In this document: piece after piece, positions 6,127 through 8,653 of the stretch | Position numbering within the stretch: the stretch's first letter is position 1 | Layout of the letters: every line of letters begins with the position of its first letter | NCBI GenBank assembly: GCA_964352225.1 | Contig: CAYGRM010000294.1 | Span: 1 to 8,653, forward strand | Source: CAJQQY01 sp964352225 | GTDB taxonomy: Bacteria; Bacteroidota; Bacteroidia; Chitinophagales; Saprospiraceae | Direction: 5' to 3' | Length of the DNA: 8,653 nt | Translations under genes and position numbers: made by a program | Notes under the pieces: generated by a model | The model's input: the letters and a program-made list of their open reading frames with translations, nothing else | Database searches by the model: none | Told to the model about the DNA's origin: nothing

Positions 6127-6696
6127 ATGAAAACACCTTACGATAAATATTACCAACAAGAAAATCTCTTCGGCAAACCTTACCCCGAACTAATTTCTTT
6201 TTTTGAAAAAAAACTTAAAAAAGGAAAACTACTCGACCTCGGCTGTGGGCAAGGACGCAATGCAATTCCTCTAGCAAGAATGGGCTTCGAGATAATCGGA
6301 CTTGACAATTCTACCATTGGAATTCAGCAATTAAATGAAAAAGCAAAAAAAGAAAACCTTCCGCTTGAAGGAATGGTAGCTGATATTTTTGAGTATGATA
6401 ATTATCAGGAATTTGATTTTATCCTTTTGGATAGTATGTTTCATTTTACCAAAAAAGATAAAAAACGAGAAGTCAATTTTCTAAAAAATATTTTCCAAAA
6501 ATCGAAAACGAAAACGATCATTGTCATTTGTATTCAAAATACAGGAAGCAAAGTGAAAGTTTTAAATAAAATGATTAGCGAATCATTGGAAGTAAAAAAA
6601 GTGGAAGAAGTAAGTTTGAAATATACATTTATAGATCAAGAATCGAATCATTCTTCGACAACTGATTACCTGATGATAGCATTAGAAATTGATTAA
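6127..6696 (+). CDS. Class I SAM-dependent methyltransferase, TehB-like
   Basis: This 189-residue soluble protein has a Rossmann-type methyltransferase fold. Motif I is LLDLGCGQGRNA at residues 35-46, the SAM-binding glycine loop. An acidic residue ends strand 2 (GLDNS, D60), and a motif resembling VADIFEY (84-90, D86) follows. A later strand reads FDFILLDSMFHF (96-107). The GCGQGRNA loop followed by a short domain resembles TehB-type and small-molecule methyltransferases, which methylate tellurite, thiols or other small compounds; the exact substrate is not visible. It follows the exporter gene by two bases, so it is probably translationally coupled, and the pair may modify and export a toxic or signalling compound. 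That role is inference. A hairpin terminator lies 8 bases past the stop. Alternatives are a UbiE- or SAM-methyltransferase-25-type enzyme. Confidence 0.88.
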   Translation: MKTPYDKYYQQENLFGKPYPELISFFEKKLKKGKLLDLGCGQGRNAIPLARMGFEIIGLDNSTIGIQQLNEKAKKENLPLEGMVADIFEYDNYQEFDFILLDSMFHFTKKDKKREVNFLKNIFQKSKTKTIIVICIQNTGSKVKVLNKMISESLEVKKVEEVSLKYTFIDQESNHSSTTDYLMIALEID

Positions 6697-6704
6697 AAAA
6701 ACTA

Positions 6705-6741
6705 AAAAAGCACCAATCAAACTTCTTGAATGGTGCTTTTT
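6705..6741. terminator. Bidirectional intrinsic terminator between convergent genes
   Basis: AAAAAGCACCA (6705-6715) pairs perfectly with TGGTGCTTTTT (6731-6741). After one A-A mismatch, TCAA (6717-6720) pairs with TTGA (6726-6729) around a 5-nt loop. The stem is followed by AATTTTTAG on the plus strand and by TAGTTTTTTTAATC on the minus strand. It lies 8 bases after the methyltransferase stop and 20 bases from the stop of the convergent membrane-protein gene, so it can end both transcripts. Confidence 0.9.
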
Positions 6742-6761
6742 AATTTTTAGTAAATATACTG

Positions 6762-7364
6762 TTACAAAAACTCATCCTCTTCATCCATCAACTTATTTAT
6801 CTTCGGTTGCAAGAACCAAACGCCTATCGGAAAAAACCACAGTAAAAAGAATTCCCCCACAAAATCTGAAAATTTCACCTCCTTTTGCAACTCCACCGTC
6901 TTGAATGTTTTCGCAGCAAAATACATCACATAAAAAATACAAAACATCGAAAAGAAGTGAATTAGAATAATTCCTCCTACACCAGAAGTAGTTGCAGACA
7001 ATACAAAAATGTGAGGCATTTCCTGTAAAAAAGTAAATGTTACTATTGAAATAAAGGATATATACATTAATGGAATAAAGAAAAATACTTTAAATTTTCT
7101 AACATTCATTTTGACACCATCGGGTTTTTTATCTTGTAACCCTATCCCAATCGACCAGAACCAACCAAACCATACGTACATAATAAGTACAGCAATAATT
7201 TGGGCAAACATCATTATATTGGAAAACTCCTCTAAGTCTAATTCACCTTGATTGTTCATTTCTGCGATTGCTGAAAACATTATAATGAATTGGAAAATAA
7301 ATGGAAGTCCAAACACCATTAAAAATAGTTGCCAATGTTTCGCGTTTAAAAATTTATCAATCAT
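6762..7364 (-). CDS. Five-helix membrane protein of unknown function
   Basis: I do not recognise this 200-residue protein. It has five strongly hydrophobic segments at about 12-34, 50-76, 91-113, 126-151 and 167-186, no signal peptide and no cysteine or histidine cluster that would suggest a metal or haem site. Two aromatic-rich stretches stand out: VWFGWFWSIGIGL (64-76) and FFLLWFFPIGVWFLQP (172-187). The second follows KFSDFVGE and leads into a short polar tail, PKINKLMDEEDEFL. The charge pattern suggests a Bacteroidota inner-membrane protein of the small uncharacterised kind, with the tail probably cytoplasmic. It is convergent with the methyltransferase gene, shares a terminator with it, and is divergent from the cytochrome lipoprotein gene. 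The start is the ATG just after CTG; there is no alternative upstream in-frame ATG in the short gap. Confidence 0.8.
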   Translation of the reverse strand: MIDKFLNAKHWQLFLMVFGLPFIFQFIIMFSAIAEMNNQGELDLEEFSNIMMFAQIIAVLIMYVWFGWFWSIGIGLQDKKPDGVKMNVRKFKVFFFIPLMYISFISIVTFTFLQEMPHIFVLSATTSGVGGIILIHFFSMFCIFYVMYFAAKTFKTVELQKEVKFSDFVGEFFLLWFFPIGVWFLQPKINKLMDEEDEFL

Positions 7365-7395
7365 CAGTTTATTTTTTGTTATTTTAAGAAAAGAA

Positions 7396-7428
7396 TAAAC
7401 TTACGAAAAATAAAGAACCTAAATCAAA
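7396..7428 (-). promoter_or_regulatory. Probable promoter of the membrane-protein gene
   Basis: On the minus strand TTTG (7428-7425) lies 21 bases upstream of TAAGTTTA (7403-7396), a seven-of-eight match to the Bacteroidota -7 consensus TAnnTTTG. The spacing is in the range known for this promoter class. It sits about 30 bases before the start codon at 7364, inside the 83-bp divergent gap. I found no equally good plus-strand element for the cytochrome gene. Confidence 0.45.
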
Positions 7429-7447
7429 ATTCATTGTTTCACTTTCT

Positions 7448-8653
7448 ATGAAAAAGCATTACTTACTTTTTGCATCCTTCCTCGTTTTCTTTTTTGCTTG
7501 TCAAAAAAGATACGATTTGCCGCCTATCGTGGAGAACTCAGATTGGAAAACTAAAGTCATTTCTCCTTATCCACAAACTACGGGAGGAGATCCTGATAGT
7601 GGTTTTTATTATTTGACTCATGGTGCATATTTGGGTTCGGGCATTCCGTATGATTTGATGAAAAAACGAGTAGAACGCAATCGAGAGAAGTTCGCAAGAA
7701 AATCAGGTTTGGCTTCGGAATATGGATTTGCAGTTTTCGAAACGGTACAAGGAGTCGAAGTGATGAACGGTACTTGCTTTAGTTGCCATGCTGGAAAAGT
7801 AAATGGTGAAGTTGTTTTAGGTTTAGGAAATTCTCTCAATGACAATCAAACTAATTTGACTACCCCAGCCAAATTAATGAATTGGAGAGTTCGAAAAAAA
7901 TATAAAAACGACTCGACGACCATTGCCGCTTTCGATGATTTTGGAAATTATTTCAAACTCATGGCGCCTTATATTCATACCGATAATCCAGGTGTCAATC
8001 CTGCAGCTCGGATTGCGGAAGCTTGTATGCGCTATCGTAACCCTGAGGATTTAAGTTATACACCTGAGCCACAATATGATGTTCGGGAGTATAATTTGGC
8101 AAGTGATATCCCTGCGCTATGGCATATGCAAAAGAAAAATGCATTGTATTACACAGCAGTTGGACGAGGTGATTTCACAAAATTATTATTCCAAGCTTCC
8201 GTCTTGGGTATCAAAGATAGCACCGCAGCTAGAGTTGCACAAGAGAAATTTGTTCACATCACAGCTTGGATCAATTCCATCGAAGCACCAAAATATCCAG
8301 GAAGAATTGATTTGGAATTGGCCAACCAAGGCAAGAAGGTTTTCCAAAAAAAATGTCAAGGTTGTCATGGCACTTACGACACTCCTGAAACTTATCCCAA
8401 CAAAGTAGTATCCATCGATAAGATAGGAACAGACCCACTTTATGCCAGCTATGCATCTGATAGTAAAATTGTAGAATGGTATAATAAAAGTTGGTTTGCT
8501 CAGTCGGAGCCTCGGTCTTGGTTTGAGCCAGAACGTGGATATATTGCGCCACCATTGGATGGAATTTGGGCTACAGCTCCCTACTTTCATAATGGTTCAG
8601 TTCCTACGATTTATCAAGTACTTAAAAGTAGTAGTCGTCCTGAAAAATGGAAA
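7448..8653 (+). CDS. Di-haem cytochrome c lipoprotein, RoxA-like/di-haem peroxidase superfamily (3' end outside window)
   Basis: The first 402 codons are present and still open at the window edge. MKKHYLLFASFLVFFFAC is a lipoprotein signal peptide with a slightly degenerate lipobox (FFAC, acylated C18), so the protein should be membrane-anchored on the periplasmic side or at the surface. Two CxxCH haem-c attachment sites are visible: CFSCH at 110-114 and CQGCH at 303-307, 193 residues apart. Near the visible end, APPLDGIWATAPYFHNGSVP (367-386) is the signature seen after the second haem in RoxA-like and related di-haem proteins; H381 is a candidate distal haem ligand. The wide haem spacing fits RoxA-like enzymes (rubber oxygenases and relatives) better than classic CcpA or MauG peroxidases, where the sites are closer. 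An oxidase, peroxidase or electron-transfer role is likely; the substrate is unknown. The gene is divergent from the membrane-protein gene; no maturation or partner gene is visible. Confidence 0.88.
   Translation, partial: MKKHYLLFASFLVFFFACQKRYDLPPIVENSDWKTKVISPYPQTTGGDPDSGFYYLTHGAYLGSGIPYDLMKKRVERNREKFARKSGLASEYGFAVFETVQGVEVMNGTCFSCHAGKVNGEVVLGLGNSLNDNQTNLTTPAKLMNWRVRKKYKNDSTTIAAFDDFGNYFKLMAPYIHTDNPGVNPAARIAEACMRYRNPEDLSYTPEPQYDVREYNLASDIPALWHMQKKNALYYTAVGRGDFTKLLFQASVLGIKDSTAARVAQEKFVHITAWINSIEAPKYPGRIDLELANQGKKVFQKKCQGCHGTYDTPETYPNKVVSIDKIGTDPLYASYASDSKIVEWYNKSWFAQSEPRSWFEPERGYIAPPLDGIWATAPYFHNGSVPTIYQVLKSSSRPEKWK

Noticed and set aside
6689..6904. 71-codon plus-strand frame starting at the methyltransferase stop
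   Set aside because: It runs through the terminator hairpin and then antisense to the membrane-protein gene.
7618..8590. Frames at 7618-7845 (minus), 8076-8408 (plus), 8186-8590 (minus) and 8271-8555 (minus)
   Set aside because: All lie inside the cytochrome gene, whose frame carries a lipoprotein signal, two CxxCH motifs and a family signature.

Overview
The window looks like chromosomal DNA from an AT-rich member of the Bacteroidota, probably of the Saprospiraceae/Lewinella kind. The phylum call rests on a type IX secretion (T9SS) type-A sorting domain, Bacteroidota-style promoter elements (TAnnTTTG), the near absence of Shine-Dalgarno sites, HYR/CTLD/DGGY-repeat surface proteins and a lipoprotein cytochrome c. 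The assignment below phylum is inference. I see no phage, IS, CRISPR, rRNA or tRNA.

Minus strand, 35-4865: one large secreted surface protein, split in this sequence into two reading frames (4865-2247 and 2232-103). The first half has a signal peptide but no sorting domain. The second half has a sorting domain but no signal peptide and starts in the middle of a repeated module. Read together they give signal peptide, C-type-lectin-like domain (CTLD) 1, beta-propeller 1, Ig/HYR-like region, CTLD 2, beta-propeller 2, CARDB-like domain, CTLD 3, T9SS sorting domain, about 1587 residues. One missing base, for example in the A-run at 2250-2252, would explain the split. A strong intrinsic terminator lies at 35-70.

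Intergenic, 4866-5494: about 630 bp with no convincing gene. It holds a leader hairpin, a degenerate tandem repeat of about 65-69 bp, a small GC-richer island and a cluster of short perfect palindromes.

Plus strand, 5495-6696: a two-gene operon of a LysE/RhtB-family exporter and a TehB-like SAM methyltransferase, 2 bp apart, with a good -7 promoter element in front. A hairpin that can terminate in both directions (6705-6741) separates it from the convergent minus-strand gene at 6762-7364, a five-helix membrane protein of unknown function.

Plus strand, 7448 to the window end: the first 402 codons of a di-haem cytochrome c lipoprotein resembling the RoxA-like/di-haem peroxidase superfamily, transcribed divergently from the membrane protein across an 83-bp gap. 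No pathway links these groups. The clearest story in the window is the broken, internally duplicated lectin-propeller adhesin and its unusual four-cysteine CTLDs.
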